Origin: Methanomassiliicoccales archaeon
Lineage (GTDB): Archaea; Thermoplasmatota; Thermoplasmata; Methanomassiliicoccales; UBA472
Assembly (NCBI GenBank): GCA_025457905.1
Contig: JALOTM010000049.1
Location: 1-6,492 of the forward strand
DNA: 6,492 nt
Direction: 5' to 3'
Shown here: piece by piece, positions 1 to 6,175 of the stretch
How the letters are laid out: the number at the start of each line of letters is the position of its first letter
Numbering within the stretch: position 1 is the first letter of the stretch
Translations under genes and position numbers: made by a program
Notes under the pieces: generated by a model
Seen by the model: only the letters and a program-made list of their open reading frames with translations
Databases searched by the model: none
What the model was told of the DNA's origin: nothing

Positions 1-123
1 CGCTACGATGACAGGCAGGGCGCGCTCCGATACCTGAAGGAAAAGTTAGATGAGGGGAAAGTCCTCATTATCGGTGCCGGGGCCGGGGACCTGGTCGCGG
101 CTCTCTGGGAGGCAAAGGGATGA
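1..123 (+). CDS. lplB: Probable lipoate-protein ligase accessory subunit LplB, C-terminal end (5' truncated by window)
   Basis: The reading frame is open from base 1 to a TGA at 121-123, giving the last 40 residues, beginning RYDDRQGALRYLKEKL and ending DLVAALWEAKG. The stop overlaps the lplA start in the four bases ATGA (120-123), so the two genes are translationally coupled. The pattern (arginine-tyrosine-aspartate, a helix rich in Leu and Lys, a short turn, then a terminal Asp-Leu-Val-x-Ala-Leu helix) resembles the end of the C-terminal accessory domain of lipoate-protein ligases. In Thermoplasma that domain is a separate gene, LplB, next to lplA, and is needed for ligase activity. The LplA encoded here lacks this domain, which makes LplB the best reading. 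The stretch LIIGAGAGD also resembles the GAGD motif at the end of MurC-type Mur ligases, or a Rossmann glycine loop, so the assignment from this fragment is tentative. Confidence 0.55.
   Translation, partial: RYDDRQGALRYLKEKLDEGKVLIIGAGAGDLVAALWEAKG
107..112 (+). promoter_or_regulatory. Shine-Dalgarno site of lplA
   Basis: GGGAGG lies inside the last codons of the upstream gene, seven bases before the ATG at 120. It supports the start at 120 and re-initiation of ribosomes arriving from the upstream gene. The nearby ATG at 125 is in another frame. Confidence 0.7.
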
Positions 124-866
124 GATGGAGGTTCGTCGACTTCGAGTACTGGAGCGCGGCCATGAACATGGGCATCGATGAGGCCGTGTGCGAGGGCGTC
201 AAGAAAGGAACGAGCCCTCCCACCATCCGCCTCTACGGCTGGAAGCCCAGCGCGGTCAGCATAGGAGCCTTCCAGAGCATGAACGAGGAGGTGGACTACC
301 GCAACTGCGTCCGCCTGGGGGTGGACGTGGTGCGGAGGCGCACGGGAGGCGGGGCGGTGTACCACGACCAGCTGGGCGAGGTAACCTACAGCGTGATCTG
401 CCCCGAGGACCTGGTGCCGGTGGACATCAACGCCGCCTACCGCGAGGTCTGCGGCCGCATCGTCGACGCCCTGGCCCTCCTGGGCGTCAAGGGGGTGTTC
501 GCACCGGTGAACGACGTCCTGGTGGACGGGAAGAAGATCTCCGGGAGCGCCCAGTCGCGGCGGGCGGACATCTTCCTGCAGCATGGCACCCTGCTCCTCA
601 GCGTGGACAAGAAGCGCATGTTCAAGCTGCTGAAGGTCCCTCCGCAGAAGGTGCAGGACAAGCGCCTGGCATCGCCAGAGGAGCGCATCACCTCCCTGCG
701 GGAGGTCTCCCATGCCTCTCGGGAGGAGGCGCTCAAGGCCATGAAGACCGCCTTCCTCAAGGGGCGCACCTGGGACGAGGGGTCCTGGCGCGATGACGAG
801 ATCGCCCGCGCCCGGGTCCTGGCCGAGCAGCGCTACGCCTCCCGGGACTGGAACTTCTCTCGCTAG
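120..866 (+). CDS. lplA: Lipoate-protein ligase catalytic subunit LplA (no C-terminal domain)
   Basis: This 248-residue cytosolic protein belongs to the biotin/lipoate ligase fold. It should adenylate lipoate or octanoate and join it to the lipoyl-domain lysine of E2. Visible family motifs are the substrate loop RRRTGGGAVYHD (residues 72-83), NDVLVDGKKISGSAQ (131-145), which includes the conserved lysine region, and HGTLLLSVD (155-163). The octanoyltransferase LipM of Bacillus has a catalytic cysteine just ahead of the GKKISGSAQ-like motif; here there is no cysteine between residues 112 and 248, so a ligase fits better than an acyltransferase. E. coli LplA is about 338 residues and continues into an accessory domain. 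This protein ends at YASRDWNFSR, which matches the junction just before that domain in E. coli (WEWNFGQ). Its size is like the Thermoplasma LplA, which works only with LplB. The start is supported by a Shine-Dalgarno site and the ATGA overlap. Its stop TAG shares bases with the stop of the convergent E2 gene. Confidence 0.88.
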   Translation: MRWRFVDFEYWSAAMNMGIDEAVCEGVKKGTSPPTIRLYGWKPSAVSIGAFQSMNEEVDYRNCVRLGVDVVRRRTGGGAVYHDQLGEVTYSVICPEDLVPVDINAAYREVCGRIVDALALLGVKGVFAPVNDVLVDGKKISGSAQSRRADIFLQHGTLLLSVDKKRMFKLLKVPPQKVQDKRLASPEERITSLREVSHASREEALKAMKTAFLKGRTWDEGSWRDDEIARARVLAEQRYASRDWNFSR

Positions 867-2110
867 TGCATGGCCAATATCAGCTCGGGGTTCTCCAGGT
901 AGCGTAGCAGCTCGCCCATGAACTTGGCGGCCTGCGCCCCGTCCATGATGCGGTGGTCCCAGGTCAGGGACAGGGGCATGACCTTGCGCACCTTGACCTC
1001 GCCCTTGTGCGCCCAGGGCATGTCCCTGATCCTCCCCACGCCCAGGATGGCCGCCTCGGGGTAGTTGATTATGGGGTTCCCATACGTACCCCCCATGGTG
1101 CCATAGTTGGTGATGGTGAAGGTGCCGCCCTTCAGGTCCCCCAGGTCGATCTTGCGCTCCGAGGCCTTCTTGGCCAGGTCCTCGATCTCGGCGGCGATGT
1201 CCATTATCTCCTTCTGCTCCGCCACCTTCACCACCGGCACCATCAGGCCGTCCTCGGTGGCCACGGCCACGCCGATGTTGTAGTACTTCTTTATTATGAT
1301 CTCGCCCGACTCCTCGTCCAGGCTGGAGTTCAGGTAGCGGTTGTTCTTCAAGGCCATGACCACCGCCTTGACGATGAAGGGCATGTAGGTGAGCTTGACC
1401 TTGCGCTCCTCCAAGGCGATGGGTTTGAGCCTCTCCCGCAGGGCGACCAGCTCGGTGACGTCAGCATCGTCCATCATGGTGACCATGGCCGTCCTCAAGG
1501 TCGACTCCATCATCTTCTTGGCGGTGGACTTGCGGATGCCCTTCACCGGCTCCCGGTCGATGTACCCGTAGATGTCGAACTTGGCCACCTGTCTGGGCCG
1601 GGCGGGCGCGGCGGGCCTTGCGGCCAGGCGCACGTCCTCCTCCGTGACCCGGCCGGACGGGCCGGTGCCCTTCACCTTGGCGATGTCCACCCCCGTGTCC
1701 TTGGCCAGCTTGCGCACGGCCGGCGTGGCCTGCACCTCCCCGGCCGGGATGGGCGCCTCGGGCCTGGAGCTGACCAGCACCTCCTCCTCGGGGAGCTCGC
1801 CCACCACCGAGACCGAGGGCTTCCTCTCCGGCTCCTTGGCCTCCGCCGGGGGCGCGGCCGATGCCGCCTCCCCTTCGGCCCCGATGGTGGCCAGGACCTC
1901 GCCCACCTTCACCGTCTCCCCTTCCTTGTGGTACAGCCTCAATACCTTCCCTGCGGTCGGGGAGGGCATCTCCACCACCGCCTTGTCCGTCTCCACCTCG
2001 GCCAGGGACTGGTCCTGCTTGACCTCGTCGCCCTCCTTCACGAGCCACTTCTTTACCTCGCCCTCGGTCACGCCCTCGCCCAGGTCCGGGAATCTGAAAT
2101 CGGTCGGCAT
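863..2110 (-). CDS. pdhC: 2-oxoacid dehydrogenase E2, dihydrolipoamide acyltransferase
   Basis: This 415-residue core subunit takes the acyl group from E1 on a swinging lipoyl arm and transfers it to coenzyme A. The domain order is complete. A single lipoyl domain spans residues 1-78, with the modified lysine Lys43 in VETDKAVVEMPSP. An Ala/Pro/Glu-rich linker covers about 79-127. The peripheral subunit-binding domain lies at about 128-163 (TPAVRKLAKDTGVD and KGTGPSGRVTEEDV). A short Ala/Pro/Arg linker leads to the catalytic domain at about 185-415, with TITNYGTMGG (332-341), a PIINYPEAAILGVGR segment and the active-site DHRIMDG (385-391). The start ATG follows a GAGGTGA site that overlaps the E1-beta stop, with nine bases between the genes. 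It is the last gene of the lipA-E1-alpha-E1-beta-E2 operon. The acyl specificity cannot be read from the sequence: Thermoplasma homologues act on branched-chain 2-oxoacids, so bkd rather than pdh is possible. No E3 gene follows. Confidence 0.95.
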   Translation of the reverse strand: MPTDFRFPDLGEGVTEGEVKKWLVKEGDEVKQDQSLAEVETDKAVVEMPSPTAGKVLRLYHKEGETVKVGEVLATIGAEGEAASAAPPAEAKEPERKPSVSVVGELPEEEVLVSSRPEAPIPAGEVQATPAVRKLAKDTGVDIAKVKGTGPSGRVTEEDVRLAARPAAPARPRQVAKFDIYGYIDREPVKGIRKSTAKKMMESTLRTAMVTMMDDADVTELVALRERLKPIALEERKVKLTYMPFIVKAVVMALKNNRYLNSSLDEESGEIIIKKYYNIGVAVATEDGLMVPVVKVAEQKEIMDIAAEIEDLAKKASERKIDLGDLKGGTFTITNYGTMGGTYGNPIINYPEAAILGVGRIRDMPWAHKGEVKVRKVMPLSLTWDHRIMDGAQAAKFMGELLRYLENPELILAMH

Positions 2111-2114
2111 GTCG

Positions 2115-2121
2115 TCACCTC
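2115..2121 (-). promoter_or_regulatory. Shine-Dalgarno site of E2
   Basis: On the minus strand GAGGTGA starts inside the E1-beta stop codon (TGAGGTGA) and sits four bases before the E2 ATG at 2110. One short stretch therefore ends one gene and recruits ribosomes for the next. Confidence 0.65.
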
Positions 2122-3097
2122 AGAAGCTCATGGCCCTCTTGGCGGCCCTCGTCACCCTCTCAGGGGTTATGTAGTAATAATGCTCGCCCTTGGGCAGGGG
2201 CACGGTGATGTCCGGCGCGGTGACCCGCTCCACCGGCGACTGCAGGGAGAGCAGCGCCCCCTCCATGACCCGGGCGGAGATCTCCGCCCCCAGGCCGCAG
2301 GTCTTGGGCGCCTCGTGCACCACCACGCACCTGCCGGTCCTCTTCACGGAGGAGACGATGGAGGCGAAGTCCATGGGCGCCAGGGTCCTCATGTCCAGCA
2401 CCTCCGCGCTCACCCCCTCCTCGGCGAGCTGGGCGGCCGCCTTCTCCATCACCGGCACCATGGCCCCCCAGCCTACGATGGTCAGGTCCTTGCCCTCCCG
2501 CACCTTCCGGGCCTGGCCGAGGGGGACCAGGTACTCGCCCTCGGGCACCTCCTCCTTGAGCATGCGGTAGGACCGCGTCGGCTCTAGGAAGATGACCGGG
2601 TCGGGGTCGCGGATGCTCGAGGCCAGCAGCCCCTTGGCCTCCAGCGGGGTGGCGGGCGCCACCACCTTGAGGCCGGGTATGTGGCAGAAGACCGCCTCGG
2701 TGCTCTCCGAATGGTGCTCCAGCGCCTTCACCCCGGCGCCGTAGGGGGTGCGCACGACCATGGGCAGGCCGATCCTGCCACGGGTGCGGTTGCGCATGCG
2801 GGCCGCGTGCGAGACCAGCTGCTGGTAGGCGGGATAGATGAAGCCCATGAACTGGATCTCGGCCACGGGCCTCAGGCCGTTCATGGCCATGCCGATGGCC
2901 GCCCCCACGATGCTGGATTCGGCCAAGGGGGTGTCCACCACCCTCTCCTTTCCGAACCTCTCGAACAGGCCCTCGGTGACGCGGAACACGCCCCCGTCCA
3001 CGCCCACGTCCTCTCCTAGGCAGACGACCGCGGGGTCGCGCTCCATCTCCTCCCTCAGGGCGAGGTTGATGGCGCCGACCATGTTCATGGCGGCCAT
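2120..3097 (-). CDS. pdhB: 2-oxoacid dehydrogenase E1 component, beta subunit
   Basis: This 325-residue transketolase-like protein pairs with E1-alpha to form the alpha2-beta2 thiamine diphosphate decarboxylase. Conserved features are LGEDVGVDGGVF (27-38), VVDTPLAESSIVG (53-65) with the glutamate Glu60 that activates the cofactor, EIQFMGFIYPAYQQL (80-94), EHHSESTEA (127-135) with the active-site histidine pair, and the C-terminal-domain signature DMRTLAPMD (235-243). Length is normal for the family (about 325). Two starts are possible. A GTG at 3103 overlaps the E1-alpha stop as GTGA, and an ATG at 3097 lies two codons later. GGAGG at 3105-3109 is seven bases before the ATG but only one base before the GTG, so I chose the ATG; an AAGGA further upstream could still serve the GTG (327 residues). 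It sits between E1-alpha and E2 in the operon. Substrate specificity (pyruvate or branched-chain) is not decided by these motifs. Confidence 0.93.
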   Translation of the reverse strand: MAAMNMVGAINLALREEMERDPAVVCLGEDVGVDGGVFRVTEGLFERFGKERVVDTPLAESSIVGAAIGMAMNGLRPVAEIQFMGFIYPAYQQLVSHAARMRNRTRGRIGLPMVVRTPYGAGVKALEHHSESTEAVFCHIPGLKVVAPATPLEAKGLLASSIRDPDPVIFLEPTRSYRMLKEEVPEGEYLVPLGQARKVREGKDLTIVGWGAMVPVMEKAAAQLAEEGVSAEVLDMRTLAPMDFASIVSSVKRTGRCVVVHEAPKTCGLGAEISARVMEGALLSLQSPVERVTAPDITVPLPKGEHYYYITPERVTRAAKRAMSF

Positions 3098-3099
3098 GC

Positions 3100-4188
3100 T
3101 CACCCCTCCTTCCTTGCCGGGAGGTCGGAGCGGTGGAGCTCCAGCTGCTCCTTCAGGCTGGCGGGCATGGTGGCGTAGGTGTGCACGAAGACGTCGTCCA
3201 GGGTGGGCGGGGCGTGGCCCTCCGCCTTCTTGACCTCCTCCTCCACCATGCGCCCCGCCTCCTCCGTCCAGGCCTTCTGATTGGTCTCGTCCCAGAGGCC
3301 CTTATGCCCCAGGTAGGCGCGCAGGCGCGCAAGGGGGTCGCGGGCCGTCCAGTAGGCGATCTCCTCCTCGCTGCGGTAACGGGTGGCATCGTCCGAGGTG
3401 GTATGGTCCCCCATGCGGTAGGTGAACGACTCGATGAGCGTGGGGCCTTCACCGCGGCGAGCCCTCCCTATCGCCTCCTTGGCGGCGGCGTACAGGGCGA
3501 GGAGGTCGTTCCCGTCCACCAGTATCCCCTTGAATCCGTAAGCGCAGGCCTTCTGCGCCAGGGTGGGCGAGGCGGTCTGCATGTTCCTGGGGACGGAGAT
3601 GGCCCACTGGTTGTTCTGGCACACGAACACCGCTGGCAGCTTCATGGTGCCAGCCAGGTTGAGGCCCTCGTGGAAGTCCCCTTCCGACGTGGCCCCGTCC
3701 CCGAAGTAGCACAGCGCCACCTTCGGCTCCTTGCGGTACTTGATGGCATAGGCGATGCCCGATGCATGGGGCACCTGGCTGCCCACCGGCACCGCCGAGG
3801 GCGTGACGTTCACGTCCCCCTCCAGGACCGAGCCCTCCTCGTTCCCCATCCAGTAGAGGTAGAGGCGCCATAGGGGCACCCCCCTCAGCAGGAGCGCGCC
3901 CATCTCCCGGAAGGCCCAGACCATCCAATCGCCCTTCTCCAAGGCCAGGGCCGGCCCTATCTGGCTGGCCTCCTGTCCCTTGGTCGGGGGATAGGCCCCC
4001 AGCCTCCCCTGCCTCTGCAGCCGCACGGCCTTCTCGTCGGCCAACCGGGTCAGGACCATGGTCTTGTAGGCTTGCACCAGCAGGGCGTCGTCGATCTTGG
4101 GCTCTAGGCCCTTCTCCACCACCTTTCCGTCCTTGTCCAGGATGCTCAGCATCCTTCCCTTCAGGGGATCGTAGTCGTCCATCAGCAT
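3100..4188 (-). CDS. pdhA: 2-oxoacid dehydrogenase E1 component, alpha subunit
   Basis: This 362-residue subunit binds thiamine diphosphate and, with E1-beta, decarboxylates the 2-oxoacid and reductively acylates the lipoyl arm of E2. The cofactor and metal motif is intact: GDGATSEGDFHEG (163-175) closing with NN at 192-193. Other family marks are YPPTKGQEASQIG (66-78), AFREMGALLLRG (92-103), PHASGIAYAIKYR (140-152) with conserved His141, and the active-site loop RMGDHTTSDDATRYR (258-272) with His262. The N-terminal ILDKDGKVV element is also usual. Length is typical of the Gram-positive and archaeal type. The ATG at 4188 lies inside the end of lipA (overlap of seven bases, ATGCTGA) and is preceded by GGAGG at seven bases, so it is preferred over the in-frame ATG at 4182. 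The pair is likely translationally coupled to lipA. Confidence 0.95.
   Translation of the reverse strand: MLMDDYDPLKGRMLSILDKDGKVVEKGLEPKIDDALLVQAYKTMVLTRLADEKAVRLQRQGRLGAYPPTKGQEASQIGPALALEKGDWMVWAFREMGALLLRGVPLWRLYLYWMGNEEGSVLEGDVNVTPSAVPVGSQVPHASGIAYAIKYRKEPKVALCYFGDGATSEGDFHEGLNLAGTMKLPAVFVCQNNQWAISVPRNMQTASPTLAQKACAYGFKGILVDGNDLLALYAAAKEAIGRARRGEGPTLIESFTYRMGDHTTSDDATRYRSEEEIAYWTARDPLARLRAYLGHKGLWDETNQKAWTEEAGRMVEEEVKKAEGHAPPTLDDVFVHTYATMPASLKEQLELHRSDLPARKEG
3105..3109 (-). promoter_or_regulatory. Shine-Dalgarno site deciding the E1-beta start
   Basis: On the minus strand AAGGAAGGAGGGGTGAGCATG contains GGAGG seven bases before ATG (3097) and one base before GTG (3103). This spacing favours the ATG. 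It lies within the last codons of the E1-alpha gene. Confidence 0.6.
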
Positions 4189-5063
4189 ATCTGGTCCTCC
4201 AAGATCATCTCATGAGCGTGATACGAGCTGCGCACCAGGGGCCCGGACATGACCTCGCGAAAGCCGAGCTCCAGGGCGATGGAGCGCAGTTGCGCGAACT
4301 CCTCTGGAGGGACGTATCGCTCCACCCTCAGAGCTCCGCCCTTGGGCCGCAGGTATTGGCCCAACGTCAGCAGCTCCGCTCCTGCCCGGCGTGCGTCCCT
4401 CATCGCCTCAACCACCTCCCCCCTGGACTCGCCGAGGCCGAGCATCAGCGAGGTCTTGGTCGGGGCGCGGGGGGCGTGGTGCTTGAGCCTTTCCAGGGCC
4501 CGCAGGGACTTATCGTAGCTGGCGCGCGGGTCCCTGACCGATGGCTGGAGCCGGCGCACCACCTCCAGATTGTGGGCCAGCACGTCCGCCCCGGACAGGG
4601 CCACCGCCCGCAACGGCCCCTCCTCGCCCTGGAAATCCGGCACCAGGAGCTCGACCTTGGTGCTCGGGCAGACGGCCCGTATGGCCCTCACCGTCTCCAC
4701 GAAGGCGCTCGCCCCCCCGTCCTCCAGGTCGTCGCGGGCGACCGAGGTGATGACCGCATGGCCGAGCCCCAGCCTCCCCACCGCCTTCGCCACGCGCTGT
4801 GGCTCATCCTGGTCCACCCTGCCCCCCGGGTCACCGCTGGTGACGGCGCAGAACCTGCAGCCGCGGGTGCAGACCTCCCCCAACAGAAGGAAGGTGGCCG
4901 TACCGTGTCCCCAGCACTCGCCCAGATTGGGGCAGCGGGAGGCATCGCAGACCGTCTTCACCGAACTTTGCCGGACCGCCTCTCGGACCTCGCGCACGCG
5001 CTTTGCGTCAGGGACCCTCACCCTGAGCCAATCGGGCTTTGGCGGCTCGGCCTTCTCCATCAT
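4182..5063 (-). CDS. lipA: Lipoyl synthase LipA (radical SAM)
   Basis: This 293-residue enzyme inserts two sulfur atoms at C6 and C8 of an octanoyl chain already bound to a lipoyl domain. Both iron-sulfur sites are visible. The auxiliary cluster motif CDASRCPNLGEC has Cys39, Cys44 and Cys50 (C-x4-C-x5-C), completed by the C-terminal RSSY (278-281) that supplies the serine ligand. The radical SAM motif CTRGCRFC has Cys65, Cys69 and Cys72. Further signatures are TSVARDDLEDGGA (106-118), AHNLEVVRRL (163-172), SLMLGLGES (205-213) and GQYLRP (235-240). The open frame runs on upstream to 5411, but that part is a shadow of the next gene; the first plausible start is the ATG at 5063 (or the adjacent ATG at 5060), just before the EKAEPPKPDWLRV N-terminus typical of LipA. 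No Shine-Dalgarno site precedes it, consistent with a short leader or leaderless message. It heads the operon with E1-alpha, E1-beta and E2, its eventual substrate. Confidence 0.95.
   Translation of the reverse strand: MMEKAEPPKPDWLRVRVPDAKRVREVREAVRQSSVKTVCDASRCPNLGECWGHGTATFLLLGEVCTRGCRFCAVTSGDPGGRVDQDEPQRVAKAVGRLGLGHAVITSVARDDLEDGGASAFVETVRAIRAVCPSTKVELLVPDFQGEEGPLRAVALSGADVLAHNLEVVRRLQPSVRDPRASYDKSLRALERLKHHAPRAPTKTSLMLGLGESRGEVVEAMRDARRAGAELLTLGQYLRPKGGALRVERYVPPEEFAQLRSIALELGFREVMSGPLVRSSYHAHEMILEDQIC
4196..4200 (-). promoter_or_regulatory. Shine-Dalgarno site of E1-alpha inside lipA
   Basis: GGAGG on the minus strand lies in the LipA codons for Leu-Glu-Asp near its C-terminus, seven bases before the E1-alpha ATG at 4188. 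It fixes that start and implies coupling with lipA. Confidence 0.7.
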
Positions 5064-5119
5064 GCCAGAATCGGTCGCATTATTGGAGGCGGGGGTTTTA
5101 CTATTTTTCCTGTATTCGT
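5064..5119 (-). promoter_or_regulatory. Probable archaeal promoter and short leader of the lipA-pdh operon
   Basis: This 56-base gap is the only sizeable non-coding DNA in the window. On the minus strand it holds the AT-rich block AAAAATAGTAAAA (5108-5096) preceded by purine-rich ACAGG, which together resemble a TATA box with a TFB recognition element. Transcription would then start about 25 bases downstream, near 5080-5075, leaving a leader of roughly 12-17 bases before the lipA ATG at 5063. That leader has no GGAGG-like site, unlike the internal genes of the operon. The block stands out against GC-rich surroundings (CCCCCGCCTCC follows it). The box is not a close match to the consensus, so the exact element is uncertain. 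Confidence 0.5.
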
Positions 5120-6175
5120 TCAGCGATACCTGCCATGCTCGCGGCAGGCGCGCATCATCGCCTCCACATGGCCCAGGGGCATGCCCCGATGCAGCGAGCA
5201 GGAGCACATGAAGACGTACCCCCCTCCAGGGCCGCACGCGTCCAGGTATCCCTTGGTCTCGCGCTCGATCCTCTCCTCGGGGCCGAAGAGCAGGGTGGTG
5301 AAGACGTTCAGCCCGCCCAGCTCGCACACCCTGCCCTGGCATACCTCCTTGAGCATGGTTAGGTCGTTCTCCTCCGCGAATTGGATCCCTTGGACCCCGG
5401 TGGATATGCAATCCTCCACCAAAGGCAGGTTCTCAGGCGAATGGAAGATGCCATGGGGGTGGAAGACCGTCGGAATTCCGAGATCGGCGGCCTTCCTGCT
5501 CAGGGTCCGCACACCTGGCAGGCTGAACTCCTTGAAGGACTCGTGGCCGAAGATGGTGGGGTTGTCCGTCGAGGCTGCCAGGAAGCTCGTTCCCGCTCCC
5601 CTCTTAACTGCCTCCTCCAGGAAGGCCAAGGACAGCTGCACTGAGAGATCAGTGACCTCTTGGGCCATGGACCTGTCGACCTGGATGTCAAGTGCATAGC
5701 GCTCCAGGCCCCTGAGCAGTGCGGCCTTGGTCATCGGCCCTTCGACGTTGCATACCACCTCCGCCTCCTCGCCCAATGAGGAGGAGACCAGCTCATAGGA
5801 GCGCAGGGCGCTCAGGTATGGCTCCTCGTTCATCGACCTCAGCACGACCTTGTCCTGCCAGCCGTCGGAATCCAAGGGATGCCTGAGCACGGAGGGGATG
5901 CCCCGCTCCGCGAACTTCAGCTCCCCTCCCAAGGCCTGGGCGTCGAACCCCACATAGTGGATGCATCCCACGACGGCGTCCTGCCCCAGGCGCCTCTGCA
6001 GCGAGAGCACGGACCGGGCCGACTTCTCGGCGTCATAGGGCGGGGCGCACACCTCTGGCGTGCTGTAACCCGTCTCGTCCATCCCGAGCGTGAGGTCGCG
6101 GAGGAAGACCGGGACCATATCCGGTGTGCCCCGGCGCAACGCCGTCAGGAACCTCTCCCTTCCCCCGATGCCCAT
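5120..6175 (-). CDS. URO-D/MtaA-family protein, putative corrinoid methyltransferase
   Basis: This 351-residue protein has the uroporphyrinogen decarboxylase-family barrel. The N-terminus MGIGGRERFLTALRRGTPDMVPVF is the usual start of the MtaA/CmuA/MtbA branch, and NVEGPMTKAALLRG (143-156) and an alternating helix pattern continue it. It lacks the RQAGRY substrate motif of true HemE, so heme synthesis is unlikely. MtaA-type enzymes move methyl groups between corrinoid proteins and thiols using zinc held by HxC and a distant cysteine. Here the first part reads FHPHG, with His239 and His241, and the distal part reads MCSCS, with Cys324 and Cys326. The cysteine of HxC is therefore a histidine. 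The start ATG shares one base with the stop of the upstream substrate-binding protein gene (TGATG), and AAGGGAG lies just ahead of it, so the two are co-transcribed. Substrate unknown; it could also be a non-methyltransferase family member. Confidence 0.8.
   Translation of the reverse strand: MGIGGRERFLTALRRGTPDMVPVFLRDLTLGMDETGYSTPEVCAPPYDAEKSARSVLSLQRRLGQDAVVGCIHYVGFDAQALGGELKFAERGIPSVLRHPLDSDGWQDKVVLRSMNEEPYLSALRSYELVSSSLGEEAEVVCNVEGPMTKAALLRGLERYALDIQVDRSMAQEVTDLSVQLSLAFLEEAVKRGAGTSFLAASTDNPTIFGHESFKEFSLPGVRTLSRKAADLGIPTVFHPHGIFHSPENLPLVEDCISTGVQGIQFAEENDLTMLKEVCQGRVCELGGLNVFTTLLFGPEERIERETKGYLDACGPGGGYVFMCSCSLHRGMPLGHVEAMMRACREHGRYR

Noticed and set aside
70..110. Glycine-rich LIIGAGAGD segment as a methyltransferase or MurC end
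   Set aside because: A SAM-binding loop would not normally lie 17-25 residues from the C-terminus. A MurC-type end remains possible, but the tight coupling to an LplA lacking its accessory domain favours LplB. Kept as the stated alternative rather than fully excluded.
953..2587. A 544-codon plus-strand open frame opposite E2 and E1-beta
   Set aside because: It is antisense to two clearly conserved genes, its His/Leu/Gly-rich product resembles no family, and long shadow frames are expected at this GC content.
5091..5110. T-rich run on the plus strand (TTTTACTATTTTTCC) as a terminator
   Set aside because: No plus-strand gene ends there, and no stem precedes it. Its complement fits better as the TATA-like element of lipA.
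5064..5411. N-terminal extension of the lipA frame up to 5411
   Set aside because: This part lies over the URO-D gene in another frame, and its sequence is not LipA-like. LipA homology begins right after the ATG pair at 5063/5060.
4212..5699. A 495-codon plus-strand open frame opposite lipA and the URO-D gene
   Set aside because: It crosses the intergenic promoter and two conserved minus-strand genes, and its translation has low-complexity shadow composition.
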